From assembly GCF_013396335.1 (NCBI RefSeq), contig NZ_JABWSY010000002.1, forward strand, positions 327,516 to 391,515: DNA of 64,000 bases, given 5' to 3'. Under the pieces are notes generated by a model. That model saw only the letters and a list, made by a program, of their open reading frames with translations. It made no database searches and was not told where the DNA came from. The DNA comes from Bacillus sp. EB106-08-02-XG196 (GTDB taxonomy: Bacteria; Bacillota; Bacilli; Bacillales; Cytobacillaceae). A program made the position numbers and the translations under genes. This document shows positions 16,221-26,867 of this stretch, piece by piece (position 1 is the stretch's first letter; each line of letters starts with the position of its first letter).

Positions 16221-16853
16221 TCATAAAAATGACTTTTGTTCAAGAATTGTTTGAATTTTTGTGACCATTAAATCAATCGCTACATGATTTTGACCGCCTT
16301 CAGGGATAATGACATCCGCATATCTCTTTGTCGGTTCAATAAATTGGTTGTGCATTGGACGGACAACATTGGTATATTGATCGATCACAGAATCCAATGT
16401 TCGTCCGCGCTCTTTAATATCGCGTGATAACCTTCGAATAATTCGAATATCTGCATCGGTATCAACATATAACTTGATGTCCATCAGATTTCTCAAACGC
16501 TCATCTTCAAGAACAAGTATACCTTCTAAAATAATAACATCTTTCGGTTCAACTTCAATAATTTCTTTTGATCGGGTATGAAGCGAATAATCATAGACTG
16601 GTTTCTGAATTGGCTCATATCGTAACAGCTTTTCAATATGCGCGATAAGCAAATCATTGTCAAAAGCCAGTGGATGGTCGTAATTCGTCTTTAACCGTTC
16701 CGGAAAGGGTACATCACTTTGGTCTTTATAATAATAATCCTGTTGAAGCATAGTTATGGAATGACCTTTAAAGCTTTCATAGACTGCCTTAGTTACACTT
16801 GTTTTTCCTGAGCCGGACCCTCCGGCAACACCAATAACAACCGGTTTGCGCAT
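16221..16853 (-). CDS. udk: Uridine kinase
   Basis: 210 residues from the ATG at 16853; a TTG directly before it is equally possible. It has the P-loop GGSGSGKTS, the DYYYKDQSD substrate motif, and the conserved YDYSLHTRS and [14 protein letters not shown] regions. It phosphorylates uridine and cytidine for pyrimidine salvage. It is the last gene of the trmR-trhP1-trhP2-udk group, 4 bases after trhP2. Confidence 0.95.
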   Translation of the reverse strand: MRKPVVIGVAGGSGSGKTSVTKAVYESFKGHSITMLQQDYYYKDQSDVPFPERLKTNYDHPLAFDNDLLIAHIEKLLRYEPIQKPVYDYSLHTRSKEIIEVEPKDVIILEGILVLEDERLRNLMDIKLYVDTDADIRIIRRLSRDIKERGRTLDSVIDQYTNVVRPMHNQFIEPTKRYADVIIPEGGQNHVAIDLMVTKIQTILEQKSFL

Positions 16854-16857
16854 CAAC

Positions 16858-18129
16858 CTAGTTCTCCTTTCGCATCATGTTGTTAGGGTAAACCGGTTTG
16901 TCCAATTTAAATTGTACAATTTGAAGTGGATGTCTTGCTGCATCCAGTTCATTACCTTTTTCATCCCAAATTTTATCAATCACATGTGTAAAGTTTTGAA
17001 TTTCCGGTCCAAAGAATTCAACTTCCTGCCCCGGTTTAAAGTGGTTTCGCTGCTGCAGTGTAACGATTTGACTTTCTTCGTTATAACTCAGTACTAAACC
17101 GACAAATTCAAACTTTGTCTTGTTGCTATGATTACCAAACATTTGCTCTTTATACCCCGGAACTCCTTCAAAAAATGCAGGAGCTGTTTCACGATTCGCA
17201 CATTTGTCCAGTTCCTCTAGCCACTCACGCTTAATGACGAAATGGTCAGGGTCGGCACAATAAGCGTCAATAACTTTTCGATACACGCTGACTACCGTCG
17301 CAATATAGTGAATCGACTTCATTCGGCCTTCAATTTTTAAGCTATCAATTCCAAGCTCAATCATTTGAGGAATCGCTTGAATCAGGTTAAGGTCCTTAGG
17401 GCTCATGGCAAAGGGTGCGTCATTCTCACCATAAAGAGGAACTTCATCTGTACTGCCTTCTAGTTGATATAAATCATAATCCCAACGGCAGGACTGACAG
17501 CAGCCTCCTCGGTTTGAATCCCTTGCGGTCATGTGATTACTTAATGTACAACGTCCAGAATAAGCAATACACATTGCACCATGGATAAAGATCTCAATTT
17601 CGACATCGACTTTTTCTTTCATTTCTCTTATTTCTTCTGCACTCGTTTCACGTGCTAAAACAACGCGCTCTGCACCGCTTTCTTTCCAGAACTGAGCTGT
17701 TTTCCAGTTTGAAATGGATTGCTGCGTGCTGATGTGAATTTCAATTTCCGGTGCCAGCCTGCGGCAAGTTTCAATAATTAATGGGTCTGCAACGATAATC
17801 CCTGCTATTCCTGTTTCCTTTAACCCAAGGATATAGTCTTCTAATCCATCAATATTCTCATTGTGAGCAAAAATATTGGTTGTTACGTAAATTCTAGCCC
17901 CGAATTTTTTGGCAAATTCTACGCCCTCTTTCATTTCTTCAAATGTAAAGTTATCAGCGTTTGAACGTAGACCATATTCCTGACCGCCAATAAATACGGC
18001 ATCCGCTCCATATTGAACAGCAATTTTTAACTTTTCAAGATTTCCTGCCGGCGCTAGGAGTTCTGGTTTTTTCACAATCACACGTTTTCCATCGATGATT
18101 TCAGAAATACTATCCTTAACTGTATTCAC
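16858..18129 (-). CDS. trhP2: tRNA hydroxylation protein TrhP2 (U32 peptidase family, YrrO)
   Basis: 423 residues with a GTG start after AAGGAGGAG. It has the U32 signature ([19 protein letters not shown]) and additional cysteines ([12 protein letters not shown], a later CANRE) suited to an iron-sulfur cluster. TrhP proteins use prephenate to hydroxylate U34 of tRNAs to 5-hydroxyuridine. The partner TrhP1 is directly upstream, and TrmR, which methylates that hydroxyl, begins the operon, so the full ho5U to mo5U pathway is in one unit. Confidence 0.92.
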   Translation of the reverse strand: MNTVKDSISEIIDGKRVIVKKPELLAPAGNLEKLKIAVQYGADAVFIGGQEYGLRSNADNFTFEEMKEGVEFAKKFGARIYVTTNIFAHNENIDGLEDYILGLKETGIAGIIVADPLIIETCRRLAPEIEIHISTQQSISNWKTAQFWKESGAERVVLARETSAEEIREMKEKVDVEIEIFIHGAMCIAYSGRCTLSNHMTARDSNRGGCCQSCRWDYDLYQLEGSTDEVPLYGENDAPFAMSPKDLNLIQAIPQMIELGIDSLKIEGRMKSIHYIATVVSVYRKVIDAYCADPDHFVIKREWLEELDKCANRETAPAFFEGVPGYKEQMFGNHSNKTKFEFVGLVLSYNEESQIVTLQQRNHFKPGQEVEFFGPEIQNFTHVIDKIWDEKGNELDAARHPLQIVQFKLDKPVYPNNMMRKEN

Positions 18130-18146
18130 GAATGAACTCCTCCTTT

Positions 18147-19076
18147 TTAGTAGACTGTCTCCTTGAAAAAGAATCCAGTATCTAGTTTTCGATTAGCTGG
18201 CTGCACAGCCTCAATAGCTTCTAAAAGCTCGTCTTTTTTATCGTCGTATTGATCTGGGTCCTCAAAAAATAAGTCAATCGCTTCACGATATGCCTTTGTT
18301 ACTGAAATAAGATAGTCGGAAGACTTTAAGATTCCATCAATTTTAAAGGAATCTACACCGGCTTCAAGCAATTCCTGCAGCTCATCTATGATACAAATAT
18401 CATTAGGACTCATAATGTGAGTTCCATTCTCGTCCTCGAAAATCGGATATTTATTTTCTCTTTCTTTATCATGTATGAACATGTTTTTTTCCATTTTACG
18501 GTTTTCGATTTCCATTACTTTTCCTTGGTACTCATAATAATTACCAAGAAGTGAACGTTTTGATTGAAACATACAGCTCATGCCATGTACCTGTACTTCT
18601 ATTTCAATCTCAGCGTTTTCTTTGATTTCTACAATGGAGTCCATATTAATTTCACGTGCTAGGACTGCTCTTTTTGCCCCTTTTTCACCCCAATAGTTAC
18701 ATGAAAACCAATTTGTTCCAAGAGTTTCCGTACTCCAATGCAGCTTCATCTCAGGGGCTGCTTCACGTGCAGTCATTAAGACAGCAGGATCACCGAAAAT
18801 AATAGCATCAGCATTTGCTTCAGCTGCAAATTTAATATAATCACTTAATTCATCCATTTTTTCGTTATGAAAAATAGCATTCATGGCAACATAGACTTTT
18901 TTCTCTTTAGAATGTGCTAATTCTATTGCCTGCTTTACCTGTTCTCGGTTAAATTCACCTGCTAACCGTAGTCCATATCTTTGTTCTCCAACAACAAACG
19001 CATCGGCACCAGCTTCAGCCAGTGGCAATATATCGTTAACTGACAGTGGAGTAACTAATAATTCCGTTCTTTTCAT
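18147..19076 (-). CDS. trhP1: tRNA hydroxylation protein TrhP1 (U32 family, YrrN)
   Basis: 309 residues; AAAGAGGTGAC precedes the ATG. It is homologous to TrhP2 over its length (YGLRLAGEF, SPNDICIIDELQELLEAGVDSFKIDG), but the U32 signature is degenerate (VHGMSCMFQSKRSLLGN keeps one of the two cysteines) and the Cys-rich segment is missing. This fits a non-cluster partner subunit. It lies between trmR and trhP2, 6 and 17 bases away. Confidence 0.9.
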   Translation of the reverse strand: MKRTELLVTPLSVNDILPLAEAGADAFVVGEQRYGLRLAGEFNREQVKQAIELAHSKEKKVYVAMNAIFHNEKMDELSDYIKFAAEANADAIIFGDPAVLMTAREAAPEMKLHWSTETLGTNWFSCNYWGEKGAKRAVLAREINMDSIVEIKENAEIEIEVQVHGMSCMFQSKRSLLGNYYEYQGKVMEIENRKMEKNMFIHDKERENKYPIFEDENGTHIMSPNDICIIDELQELLEAGVDSFKIDGILKSSDYLISVTKAYREAIDLFFEDPDQYDDKKDELLEAIEAVQPANRKLDTGFFFKETVY

Positions 19077-19082
19077 CTTTAG

Positions 19083-19724
19083 TCACCTCTTCTTTTTACT
19101 AATAGCAATCCCATCACCAACAGGGAGAATGACTGTATGATAATCAGGGTGATTCATCAGCCAGTGATTGAAGTTATCTATTTTCCTGACAAGATTACGA
19201 ATCCTTTTTGATTCAATCTCTGATTGTGTAACAAGGCCTTTAAATAAAACATTATCTGTGATGATGATGCCATCATCTTTTAAGTATTTGGAATACATCT
19301 CAAAAAATTTTTGATATTGACCTTTTGCAGCATCCACAAAAATGGTGTCGTATGGGGCTTGTTCACGGACACGCTCCTCAACCTCAAGGGCATCACCTTT
19401 AATCAATATAATCTGTTTTCCATGCTGCGAACGACCTATATAATCTTCTGCAGCCTGTATTCTTTCTAAATCTCTTTCTATCGTAACAATGCACGCATTT
19501 GGCAGAGCCACGGCCATTCGTAAGGCAGAATAACCAATTGCAGTACCTACCTCAAGAACTTTTTTAGAGTTTTGAATTCTTAAAAGTTGAAGTAAAGCTT
19601 CAATTCCTACAAGCTCCATAATTGGTACCTTATTTTCTAATGCATAATTTTCCATTTCGATAAACAATAGTTCACGTCCTGGAATCAGTTCCTCAATATA
19701 AGAATGCAGTTTATCATTTAACAA
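19083..19724 (-). CDS. trmR: tRNA 5-hydroxyuridine methyltransferase TrmR (YrrM)
   Basis: 213 residues from a TTG at 19724, chosen for the AGGTGAT 7 bases upstream and fit to the family start; an ATG 13 codons upstream has no site. It is an O-methyltransferase fold: SAM loop EVGTAIGYSALRMA, catalytic metal motif FVDAAKGQY and TDNVLFKG. It makes 5-methoxyuridine in tRNA wobble positions from the product of TrhP1/P2. It is first in its operon, separated from mltG by a terminator. Confidence 0.88.
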   Translation of the reverse strand: MLNDKLHSYIEELIPGRELLFIEMENYALENKVPIMELVGIEALLQLLRIQNSKKVLEVGTAIGYSALRMAVALPNACIVTIERDLERIQAAEDYIGRSQHGKQIILIKGDALEVEERVREQAPYDTIFVDAAKGQYQKFFEMYSKYLKDDGIIITDNVLFKGLVTQSEIESKRIRNLVRKIDNFNHWLMNHPDYHTVILPVGDGIAISKKKR

Positions 19725-19781
19725 ACTGCCATCACCTGCCTCTTTAAAGCATTCTTGCCACATTACTGCTCTTTAGACATG

Positions 19782-19809
19782 AAAAAATAGCGTTCTAAGA
19801 AACGCTATT
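19782..19809 (-). terminator. Terminator of mltG
   Basis: A perfect 9-bp stem, AATAGCGTT/AACGCTATT, with a 6-base loop is followed by T6 on the minus strand. It separates mltG from the trmR operon. Confidence 0.85.
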
Positions 19810-19884
19810 ATCTGCTCATAAAACACTTGAACTATTTTAACACAAACAAGGAGGAAAGAAAACCATTCCCCCCTAGTGTCTTAA

Positions 19885-21021
19885 TTAATTATTATTGGTA
19901 ATATGCTCTGCTTTTGCAGCATTATGTTCATCTAAAGTATTGGTAAAAATAACATCCCCTCCTGGTGTAGCAAGGAAATATAAATACTTCGTTTCAGATG
20001 GGTTAATAGCTGCTTCAATTGAATCTTTACCTGCATTTGCAATAGGACCAGGTGGAAGTCCCTTATGTTTATAAGTATTATAAGGTGAATCTACTTCTAA
20101 ATCCTCGTATAAGACTCTTTCCTTGTGTTTACCTTGCGCGTAAAGAACTGTTGGATCTGTTTGCAAAGGCATCTCTTGTTCGATTCTATTATAAAACACA
20201 CTCGAGATATCTTTACGATCAGCTTTTTGCGTTGCCTCTTCTTCAATTAAGGAAGACATGGTCAACAACTGGTGTGCCGTAAATTCTTCTTCACTAAGTT
20301 CTGCTAAATACGGTGATATCACTTTTTTAGTCTGGTCGAGCATCGTAACGACTATTTCTTCTACAGTTGGATTTGGCTTGTAGAATGGATAAGTTGCCGG
20401 AAACAAATAGCCCTCAAGCGGATATTTAATATTAGGGTTCAGTATATCTGTTGTTAATAAATCAGGATATTTCCCCATCATTTTTTGGATGAAGGTTCGA
20501 TCGTTTATTTGATTAAACACTTCTTCTTCCGGTAAATTTACTGTTTTCGCAATAATTTGGGCGATTTCCTTTAACTGTTTACCTTCTGGTATCGTTAGCT
20601 GGAAAGCAGCCTTTTGCAATATTTTCCCGGTTTTGAGGCGATTAATAATTTCTGGTATCTCCATTGACGGACTCAGTTCATATTCTCCGGCCATAAAACC
20701 TGCTTCATTTTTAAATTTAACATAGTATTTAAAGACTTTAGCGTTTTTAATGATTCCATTTGCTTCTAATTTCTCTGATATTCCCGTTACCGATGATCCT
20801 ATTGGGATTTCTACCGTTTTTTGTACTTTACTATCTTTGTCAACCGGCTGCAGTGCCGACTTGATGTAGAGATAACCTCCTCCACCGATGAAGACGAGGA
20901 TAAAAACAGCTAAGATTGAAATAATTAAAACAATTCTACGAACGATTCTTGCTTCGCTTTGGTGCTCAAGCATTTTCTTTCGAATTACCTCTTTTTTCGA
21001 GTTTGTCTCTTCTGTTGACAT
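19885..21021 (-). CDS. mltG: Endolytic murein transglycosylase MltG (YrrL)
   Basis: 378 residues with a cytoplasmic N-terminus, one membrane helix (about 30-53), a LysM-like domain, then the YceG catalytic domain. The catalytic glutamate lies in SLIEEEATQKADRK and the conserved PLQTDPTVLYAQG and SPYNTY motifs follow. It cuts nascent glycan strands. It is alone between two terminators, downstream of yrzB. Confidence 0.93.
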   Translation of the reverse strand: MSTEETNSKKEVIRKKMLEHQSEARIVRRIVLIISILAVFILVFIGGGGYLYIKSALQPVDKDSKVQKTVEIPIGSSVTGISEKLEANGIIKNAKVFKYYVKFKNEAGFMAGEYELSPSMEIPEIINRLKTGKILQKAAFQLTIPEGKQLKEIAQIIAKTVNLPEEEVFNQINDRTFIQKMMGKYPDLLTTDILNPNIKYPLEGYLFPATYPFYKPNPTVEEIVVTMLDQTKKVISPYLAELSEEEFTAHQLLTMSSLIEEEATQKADRKDISSVFYNRIEQEMPLQTDPTVLYAQGKHKERVLYEDLEVDSPYNTYKHKGLPPGPIANAGKDSIEAAINPSETKYLYFLATPGGDVIFTNTLDEHNAAKAEHITNNN

Positions 21022-21168
21022 CTAATTGCCCCTCCCATATAGCCAGTGAAACATATATCTTTCAAACTCTTTTTTTCTCAATAAGGAATAGCGTATCAGA
21101 TATTATTTCAGCATACTATGCGAAAAATGTCAATTTTTGATGAAGTTATGAAACGCTTTCACTATACA

Positions 21169-21203
21169 TCAAAAAAAAGCGATCCCTCATCAGGACCGCT
21201 TTC
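21169..21203 (-). terminator. Terminator of the ireB-ruvX-yrzB operon
   Basis: A GC-rich stem (AAGCG-TCC/GGA-CGCTT, one mismatch) with T7-8 on the minus strand, 8 bases after yrzB. Confidence 0.75.
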
Positions 21204-21210
21204 TAAAGTA

Positions 21211-21501
21211 TTATTCTTCGTCTTCTTGTTCGTCGTAGAAGGTATTAAGCATTTCTTCTACCATGTCCCATTCTTCTTCGGTTTCAATGGGAATTAATTC
21301 ACCTTCGCCATCTTCATCATTAGGATTGAAGGCATAGGCATGAATCTCGGGACCCTCTTCATCGTCTTCCGCTCCGCCTACTTGTTGAAACAAGACATAT
21401 GACTTGCCAAAATCCTCTGATTCAAATGTAAAAAGTACTTCACATAGTTGTTCGTTTCCTTTTTCATCTACAATTGTAATTTGATTTTCTCCGTGTTCCA
21501 T
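21211..21501 (-). CDS. yrzB: DUF1292 family protein YrzB
   Basis: 96 very acidic residues. The DUF1292 core ([20 protein letters not shown], then YVLFQQV...[10 protein letters not shown]) is present and the C-terminus runs [20 protein letters not shown]. Function unknown. It is third in ireB-ruvX-yrzB, a gene order kept across Firmicutes. Confidence 0.9.
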   Translation of the reverse strand: MEHGENQITIVDEKGNEQLCEVLFTFESEDFGKSYVLFQQVGGAEDDEEGPEIHAYAFNPNDEDGEGELIPIETEEEWDMVEEMLNTFYDEQEDEE

Positions 21502-21513
21502 ATCTTCACCTCA

Positions 21514-21930
21514 TTAATTTTTGCTATCAAGATAGCCTTGTAAGATCATCATGGCTGCCATTTTATCAATAACTTTTTTACGCTTTTTACGGCTGACATC
21601 CGCTTCAAGTAAAACCCGTTCTGCTGCCATTGTCGTTAAACGCTCGTCCCATAAAATGGTTGAAACTGAAAATTGATTTTCAATTTCCTCTGCGTATCGC
21701 TTACTGGCTTCACCACGAGGTCCAATGGAACCATTCATATTCTTTGGCAGCCCAATAACAACTTGACTGATTCCATACTCTTTTATTAATTGACCAATTT
21801 CTTCAAAACCAAACTTATTTTTTTCCTCGTCGATTTTGAGGGTTTTGAGGCCCTGTGCAGTCCAGCCAAGCTCATCACTAATAGCAATCCCAACTGTCTT
21901 AGAGCCTACATCTAATCCCATAATCCGCAT
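21514..21930 (-). CDS. ruvX: Holliday junction resolvase RuvX/YqgF (YrrK)
   Basis: 138 residues. It has an RNase H-like fold with the catalytic aspartates in [14 protein letters not shown] (D7) and DERLTT, plus conserved [11 protein letters not shown]. The family acts on branched DNA and in 16S rRNA 5' processing. It overlaps nothing but sits 3 bases after ireB. Confidence 0.94.
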   Translation of the reverse strand: MRIMGLDVGSKTVGIAISDELGWTAQGLKTLKIDEEKNKFGFEEIGQLIKEYGISQVVIGLPKNMNGSIGPRGEASKRYAEEIENQFSVSTILWDERLTTMAAERVLLEADVSRKKRKKVIDKMAAMMILQGYLDSKN

Positions 21931-21933
21931 TTC

Positions 21934-22200
21934 TTAACCCTCACGTCGTTGATTTAAATAGGATTTAACCAATTCCTCAATAATCTCATCCCGTTCAAGT
22001 TTACGAATGATATTCCTAGCATCCCGATGACGGGGAATGTAGGCAGGATCCCCGGAAAGTAAATATCCGACGATTTGATTAATTGGGTTATACCCCTTTT
22101 CCTGTAAGGCCTCATAAACTTGAAGAAGAACATCATTAACGTCATGTTCAAAAGGCTCTTCAGGAAAATTAAATCTCATCGTTTTATCAAATGAGCTCAT
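21934..22200 (-). CDS. ireB: IreB family regulatory phosphoprotein (YrzL)
   Basis: 88 residues from the ATG at 22200; GAGGTG lies 6 bases upstream and the earlier GTG codons fall in it. It is a DUF965 protein, beginning [16 protein letters not shown] with the threonine phosphorylated by PASTA kinases in enterococci, and containing [15 protein letters not shown]. It starts the ireB-ruvX-yrzB operon downstream of alaS. Confidence 0.93.
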   Translation of the reverse strand: MSSFDKTMRFNFPEEPFEHDVNDVLLQVYEALQEKGYNPINQIVGYLLSGDPAYIPRHRDARNIIRKLERDEIIEELVKSYLNQRREG

Positions 22201-22303
22201 CACTTGCACCTCGCATTTTTAGTAGAGGAGATAACTAACTTGTACCTTGGCTCTGCCATAAATTAGTTTAGTTACCTTCATTTTACACTACTTTGTCTCA
22301 TTA

Positions 22304-24937
22304 TCAAATTGATTTCACCCATTCGTCTACGAATTGCAGGGCAGAGTCTAGTTTTTCTGGATCTTTTCCGCCAGCTTGCGCCATATCAGGTCGGCCGCCG
22401 CCTCCCCCGCCGCAGCGTGTGGCAACTTCTTTGATTAATTTACCCGCATGGTATCCCTTGTCAATTAAATCCTTTGTGACAGCAGCGATTAAATTAACTT
22501 TTCCTTCATTTACACTTCCAAGAAGGATTACAGCTGATCCGACTTTTTGCTTCAAATCATCTGCCATATTACGCAAGTTGTTCATATCAGATGCTTGAAC
22601 CTTTGCAGCCAATACCGTTACACCATCAATGACCTTTGCTTTCGATACAAGGCTGCCAGCTTCGATATTTCCTAATTTAGCAGAAAGTGATTCATTTTCA
22701 CGCTGAAGCTGTTTGATTTCAGCCATTAAGACTTCAATTCGATTAACGACTTCTTTAGGATTGGTTTTCAACTTATCAGCTGCATCCTTTAATAAACTCA
22801 CTTGATCATTCATCAATTGGTATGCCGACTCACCTGTAACGGCTTCAATTCTCCTTGTACCTGCACCAATTCCGCCTTCAGAAACGATTTTAAATAGCCC
22901 TATTACAGATGTGTTCGGTACATGACAGCCGCCGCAAAGCTCTAAGCTATAATCGCCCACTTTAACAACACGTACGATATCACCATACTTTTCACCGAAA
23001 AGAGCCATTGCACCCATTTCTTTTGCTTCAGCAATCGGTTTGAGACTAATATTTACTTCGATATTTTTCCAAATTTGCTCGTTAACGATTTTCTCAATTT
23101 CCTCTAGTTCCTCTGGTTTCACTTGACCAAAGTGTGAGAAATCAAAACGGAGACGGTCTGGTTCTACTAGTGAACCTGCTTGGTTTACATGCGTTCCAAG
23201 TACATCCTTTAATGCTTGATGAAGCAAGTGGGTAGCCGTATGATTTTTGATAATTTGCACGCGATTATCTTGATTTACGCTTGCTGTCACTTTTGCATCA
23301 GTCTTTAATATACCTGACTCTACCACAGCTTTATGAAGATTTTGACCATTTGGCGCTTTTTGTACGTCCTTAACAGCGACAGCAACACCTTCTGCATAAA
23401 TCATTCCACGGTCTGCAATCTGCCCGCCGCTTTCTGCATAGAATGGTGTTACATCAAGAATTAATTGAACCTCGTCCCCACTGAATGCTTCTTCAATCAA
23501 TTCACCATTTTTAATGATTGCCACAACCGTAGAGCTTGTTTGAAGCTGGTCATATCCAATAAATTCACTTTCTACCTTAATGTCTCCAAGTACACCGCCT
23601 TGAACCTGCATACTATCGACATCCTGGCGAGCAGCACGAGCACGCTCTCGCTGTAATTCCATTTCTGTTTCAAAACCAGCGTGGTCTACTTTCATTCCCT
23701 CTTCTTCTGCATACTCTTCGGTTAATTCAACTGGAAAACCATAGGTGTCATAGAGTCGGAAAATATCACTTCCAGAAACCAAATCGCTTCCTTTTTCCTT
23801 TTCTTTTTTGATTACATTGCCAAGTATAGATAAGCCTTCATGCAAGGTTTCATGGAAGCGTTCTTCTTCATTTTTAATCACTTTCTGAATAAAATCAGTC
23901 TTGTCTTTTACCTCTGGGTAGAAATCATCCATGATTTCCCCTACTACTGGTACAAGTTCATACATAAAAGGACGATTGATATTAATTTGTTTTGCATATC
24001 GAACTGCTCGGCGAAGTAAGCGTCGTAATACATATCCTCGTCCCTCATTTGATGGCAATGCCCCATCACCTACAGCAAAGGCAACTGTACGAATGTGGTC
24101 GGCAACTACTTTAAACGCAGTATCCTTTTCTTTATCCTCGCCATATTTCACACCAGAAATCTCTTCGGTTGCTCTGATAATGGGGATAAACAAATCAGTA
24201 TCAAAGTTAGTTGGTACATTTTGGACAACAGAAGCCATTCTTTCTAGGCCCATGCCTGTATCAATGTTTTTCTTTGGCAGCGGAGTATACGTACCGTCCG
24301 GATTATGATTAAACTGAGAAAATACCAGATTCCAAACCTCAAGATAGCGTTCATTCTCGCCGCCTGGATATAATTCGGGATCTGTTGGGTCATCTCCATA
24401 CTCTGGACCGCGGTCATAAAAGATCTCGGTATTCGGGCCACTTGGACCTTCACCAATATCCCAGAAGTTCCCTTCAAGACGAATGATTCGCTCCTCAGGT
24501 ATACCAATTTTTTTATTCCAAAGTTCAAATGCTTCATGGTCCTCTGGATGAATCGTAACAGAAAGAAGTTCCGGATCCCAGCCAATCCATTTTTTATCTG
24601 TTAAAAACTCCCATGCCCACTCAATAGCTTCTTCTTTGAAATATTCGCCAATGGAAAAGTTACCAAGCATTTCGAAAAAAGTATGATGACGTGCAGTTTT
24701 CCCAACGTTTTCGATGTCGTTGGTGCGGATAGATTTTTGAGCATTTGTAATCCTTGGATTTGCTGGAATAACACGGCCATCGAAGTATTTTTTTAATGTG
24801 GCAACACCACTATTAATCCATAATAATGTTGGATCTTCATGAGGAACAAGCGACGCACTGGGTTCAACAGTATGCCCTTTCTCCTGGAAAAAATCTAAAT
24901 ACATTTTACGAATTTCTGAACCAGTCAAGTATTTCAT
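22304..24937 (-). CDS. alaS: Alanyl-tRNA synthetase
   Basis: 877 residues, full length. Class II catalytic domain ([26 protein letters not shown] motif 3), editing domain with HTATHLLHQ and CGGCH zinc ligands, and C-terminal C-Ala domain ending in the glycine-rich [16 protein letters not shown]. It charges tRNA-Ala and removes mischarged Ser and Gly. Expression is controlled by the T-box leader at 24986-25240. ireB follows after about 100 bases. Confidence 0.98.
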   Translation of the reverse strand: MKYLTGSEIRKMYLDFFQEKGHTVEPSASLVPHEDPTLLWINSGVATLKKYFDGRVIPANPRITNAQKSIRTNDIENVGKTARHHTFFEMLGNFSIGEYFKEEAIEWAWEFLTDKKWIGWDPELLSVTIHPEDHEAFELWNKKIGIPEERIIRLEGNFWDIGEGPSGPNTEIFYDRGPEYGDDPTDPELYPGGENERYLEVWNLVFSQFNHNPDGTYTPLPKKNIDTGMGLERMASVVQNVPTNFDTDLFIPIIRATEEISGVKYGEDKEKDTAFKVVADHIRTVAFAVGDGALPSNEGRGYVLRRLLRRAVRYAKQININRPFMYELVPVVGEIMDDFYPEVKDKTDFIQKVIKNEEERFHETLHEGLSILGNVIKKEKEKGSDLVSGSDIFRLYDTYGFPVELTEEYAEEEGMKVDHAGFETEMELQRERARAARQDVDSMQVQGGVLGDIKVESEFIGYDQLQTSSTVVAIIKNGELIEEAFSGDEVQLILDVTPFYAESGGQIADRGMIYAEGVAVAVKDVQKAPNGQNLHKAVVESGILKTDAKVTASVNQDNRVQIIKNHTATHLLHQALKDVLGTHVNQAGSLVEPDRLRFDFSHFGQVKPEELEEIEKIVNEQIWKNIEVNISLKPIAEAKEMGAMALFGEKYGDIVRVVKVGDYSLELCGGCHVPNTSVIGLFKIVSEGGIGAGTRRIEAVTGESAYQLMNDQVSLLKDAADKLKTNPKEVVNRIEVLMAEIKQLQRENESLSAKLGNIEAGSLVSKAKVIDGVTVLAAKVQASDMNNLRNMADDLKQKVGSAVILLGSVNEGKVNLIAAVTKDLIDKGYHAGKLIKEVATRCGGGGGGRPDMAQAGGKDPEKLDSALQFVDEWVKSI

Positions 24938-24985
24938 ATTTTTTACCCTCCCTTAGGTTAGCCAATATAAGTTAAAAAAGAACAC

Positions 24986-25240
24986 AAAAAAGCCCTCATC
25001 CCTAACAGGGACGAGAGCTAACTCGCGGTACCACCCTGATTATGAACACAAAATCTTTAGGTGTTCATCTCTCAAATAATGCCTTAACGCGGCAACAACG
25101 GCAGTGGTTAGCTGCACTCCAGACTAGCTTCTGTTATCCTTCATCTAGAGCTTCTCACAGCCAAGGAAGCTCCTCTCTTAAAGATGGACTACAACATAAT
25201 AAGGTCCTTCAACATGTTAATCCATAATATTCTATAAAGG
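24986..25240 (-). promoter_or_regulatory. T-box leader of alaS
   Basis: On the minus strand the T-box AGGGTGGTACCGCG is at 25037-25024. It is followed by a 13-bp terminator stem (25019-24991, two mismatches) with a T run, 49 bases before alaS. An AGAGA-type motif (AAGAGAGGAG, about 25175) and a GAA-GCT-AGTC segment (about 25125) fit Stem I, with GCU as the alanine specifier (tentative). The 5' limit is approximate. Confidence 0.93.
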
Positions 25241-25266
25241 GATTATAGCTACACAAAAAACGTTTG

Positions 25267-26352
25267 TCAATCTGATGTCGCAGGTTCCTTTACTTTTTCA
25301 TGCATGAAATGATTTTTGGCATGAATTATACTTACTTTAAGGACAACAAGAACAGGTACAGCTACTATCATTCCAAGGATTCCGCCTATTTCTCCTCCTG
25401 CCGTTAAAGCCATCATAATCATCAATGGGTGCATATGCAGACTTTTTCCGACGATATAGGGAGACAATATATTTCCTTCTAAGAATTGCAGGCCAAAAAC
25501 GATTACGATTGTTATTAGCACTAATTTAACTGAGCCCGTGGCAGCGATAATCACAGCAGGAACAGCCCCAATAACGGGACCAAAATAGGGGATAACATTT
25601 GTGACCCCAATAATCATACCTAAAAGCAGCGGATATTTTAGATGGAAAATCCAAAATAAAATCGAGGAAAGACTGCCGATAATGAGACAAACAAGAAGCT
25701 GCCCTCTAATGTAGCTTCCAAGTGATTCATCGATATCCTTTAGAAAACGCGTTCCCTTCCTCCGCCATCTTTTAGGTGTAATATACCAGACCGCTCTTTT
25801 AATGAGTGTGAAATCCTTTAGCATATAAAAAGCAATAAAAGGGATAATCATGATGGCAAAAGCAAAATTCAAGAAGTTCAGCATGGAATCTACGATAACG
25901 TTCAACAGAGAATTTAGTCTTTTTTCAAAACCAATTATCCCTTGGTTTAATTGCTCCTGAAGACCATCCGGCCATTCACGTGTATGCAGCTGAAGGTCCT
26001 TTATCCAGTTTCGGTATTGCTCTGCTAGGATAGGAGCACTATCTGCAAGATCTCTTACCTGTGAAATAAATATAGGAATTCCTTTGTAGAGCGCTAATCC
26101 AATACCGCCAAAAAATAGAAAATAAATCAGAAAAACCGCAAGTCCGCGATGTAAACCTTTTTCATGGAGCTTCTCAACAATGGGGTGAAGCAAATAGGTA
26201 ATAAATCCCCCAATAAAGAAAGGCAGGATAATCACTAAGGCCACTCTTACAATTGGCAGCCAGACAAATCGAATTTTTAAAAACACGTAAAGGGCAATGA
26301 GTAAAAGAAGCAAGAAACCGATCCGATAAAACCATTTAACACGAATTTCCAC
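25267..26352 (-). CDS. yrrI: AI-2E family transporter YrrI
   Basis: 361 residues with about seven membrane helices and the family motifs FIAFYMLKD and PYFGPVIGAVPAVIIA. The AI-2E family includes autoinducer exporters and Na+/H+ antiporters; substrate cannot be told from sequence. It lies between yrzQ and the alaS leader, as in B. subtilis. Confidence 0.88.
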   Translation of the reverse strand: MEIRVKWFYRIGFLLLLLIALYVFLKIRFVWLPIVRVALVIILPFFIGGFITYLLHPIVEKLHEKGLHRGLAVFLIYFLFFGGIGLALYKGIPIFISQVRDLADSAPILAEQYRNWIKDLQLHTREWPDGLQEQLNQGIIGFEKRLNSLLNVIVDSMLNFLNFAFAIMIIPFIAFYMLKDFTLIKRAVWYITPKRWRRKGTRFLKDIDESLGSYIRGQLLVCLIIGSLSSILFWIFHLKYPLLLGMIIGVTNVIPYFGPVIGAVPAVIIAATGSVKLVLITIVIVFGLQFLEGNILSPYIVGKSLHMHPLMIMMALTAGGEIGGILGMIVAVPVLVVLKVSIIHAKNHFMHEKVKEPATSD

Positions 26353-26413
26353 CGATACTATGCCTCCTTATTACCATTATTCTTAGAGACAAATACTGGA
26401 TTTATACATAAGG

Positions 26414-26443
26414 CAAAAATCCCCCTCACAAATGAGGGGGATT
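26414..26443 (-). terminator. Terminator of yrzQ
   Basis: A perfect 11-bp stem, AATCCCCCTCA/TGAGGGGGATT, with a CAAA loop and a short T run on the minus strand. Confidence 0.82.
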
Positions 26444-26447
26444 CATT

Positions 26448-26582
26448 TTAGAATAAAGCTCGTTTTACCTTTCTGGACATTCGTTTCATTTGACGGCCAG
26501 ACATCATGTTGTTTCGCTGTGCAACATTGTAGGCTGCCATTCCAACTCCAAATGCAACAACGGAAGTTATCACTTTATTCAT
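26448..26582 (-). CDS. yrzQ: YrzQ-like small protein (DUF3918)
   Basis: 44 residues: start MNKVITSVVAFGVGMAAYNV, then a basic tail (GRQMKRMSRKVKRALF). GAGGTGAG lies before the ATG and a terminator follows. The layout of a short hydrophobic glycine-containing segment and an Arg/Lys/Met tail fits DUF3918, and the position beside yrrI matches B. subtilis yrzQ. Function unknown. Confidence 0.75.
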   Translation of the reverse strand: MNKVITSVVAFGVGMAAYNVAQRNNMMSGRQMKRMSRKVKRALF

Positions 26583-26663
26583 ACGTCTCACCTCTTCTGT
26601 AGTTTGACAGTGCTCTTTTGTTTTGTGCTTCCTGTCTGCCTTCAGTACATAAGTGTTCCCACT

Positions 26664-26855
26664 TTATATGGTGTAGCGACGCTCTTCTTCTTCAAACAAG
26701 TCATCTAAGGAGCTGAGTGTACCATCTTCTTCGACTTGATGGGTATTGATAATACCTTTAGCAAGAGACAATTCAATAAAACAACTCCAGCAATAATATT
26801 GGTTTATTCCGATTTTGCCGATATCCTTGCTCTGACAATTGGGACATTTGAACAT
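26664..26855 (-). CDS. yrzR: Zinc-ribbon small protein (YrzR-like)
   Basis: 63 residues with two CxxC pairs (CPNC at 4-7, CWSC at 22-25) forming a zinc ribbon, then an acidic tail (HQVEEDGTLSSLDDLFEEEE). It lies 12 bases after yrrD. It matches the short zinc-ribbon gene between yrzQ and yrrD in B. subtilis. Function unknown. Confidence 0.72.
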   Translation of the reverse strand: MFKCPNCQSKDIGKIGINQYYCWSCFIELSLAKGIINTHQVEEDGTLSSLDDLFEEEERRYTI

Positions 26856-26867
26856 GGAAAGAACACC

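Noticed and set aside
22201..22303. Inverted AACTAA/TTAGTT repeat after alaS as a terminator
   Set aside because: Six-base arms around a 24-base loop and no T tract.
24244..24585. 113-codon minus-strand frame
   Set aside because: It is a shadow inside the alaS catalytic domain.
25042..25227. 61-codon plus-strand frame
   Set aside because: It is antisense to the alaS T-box leader.
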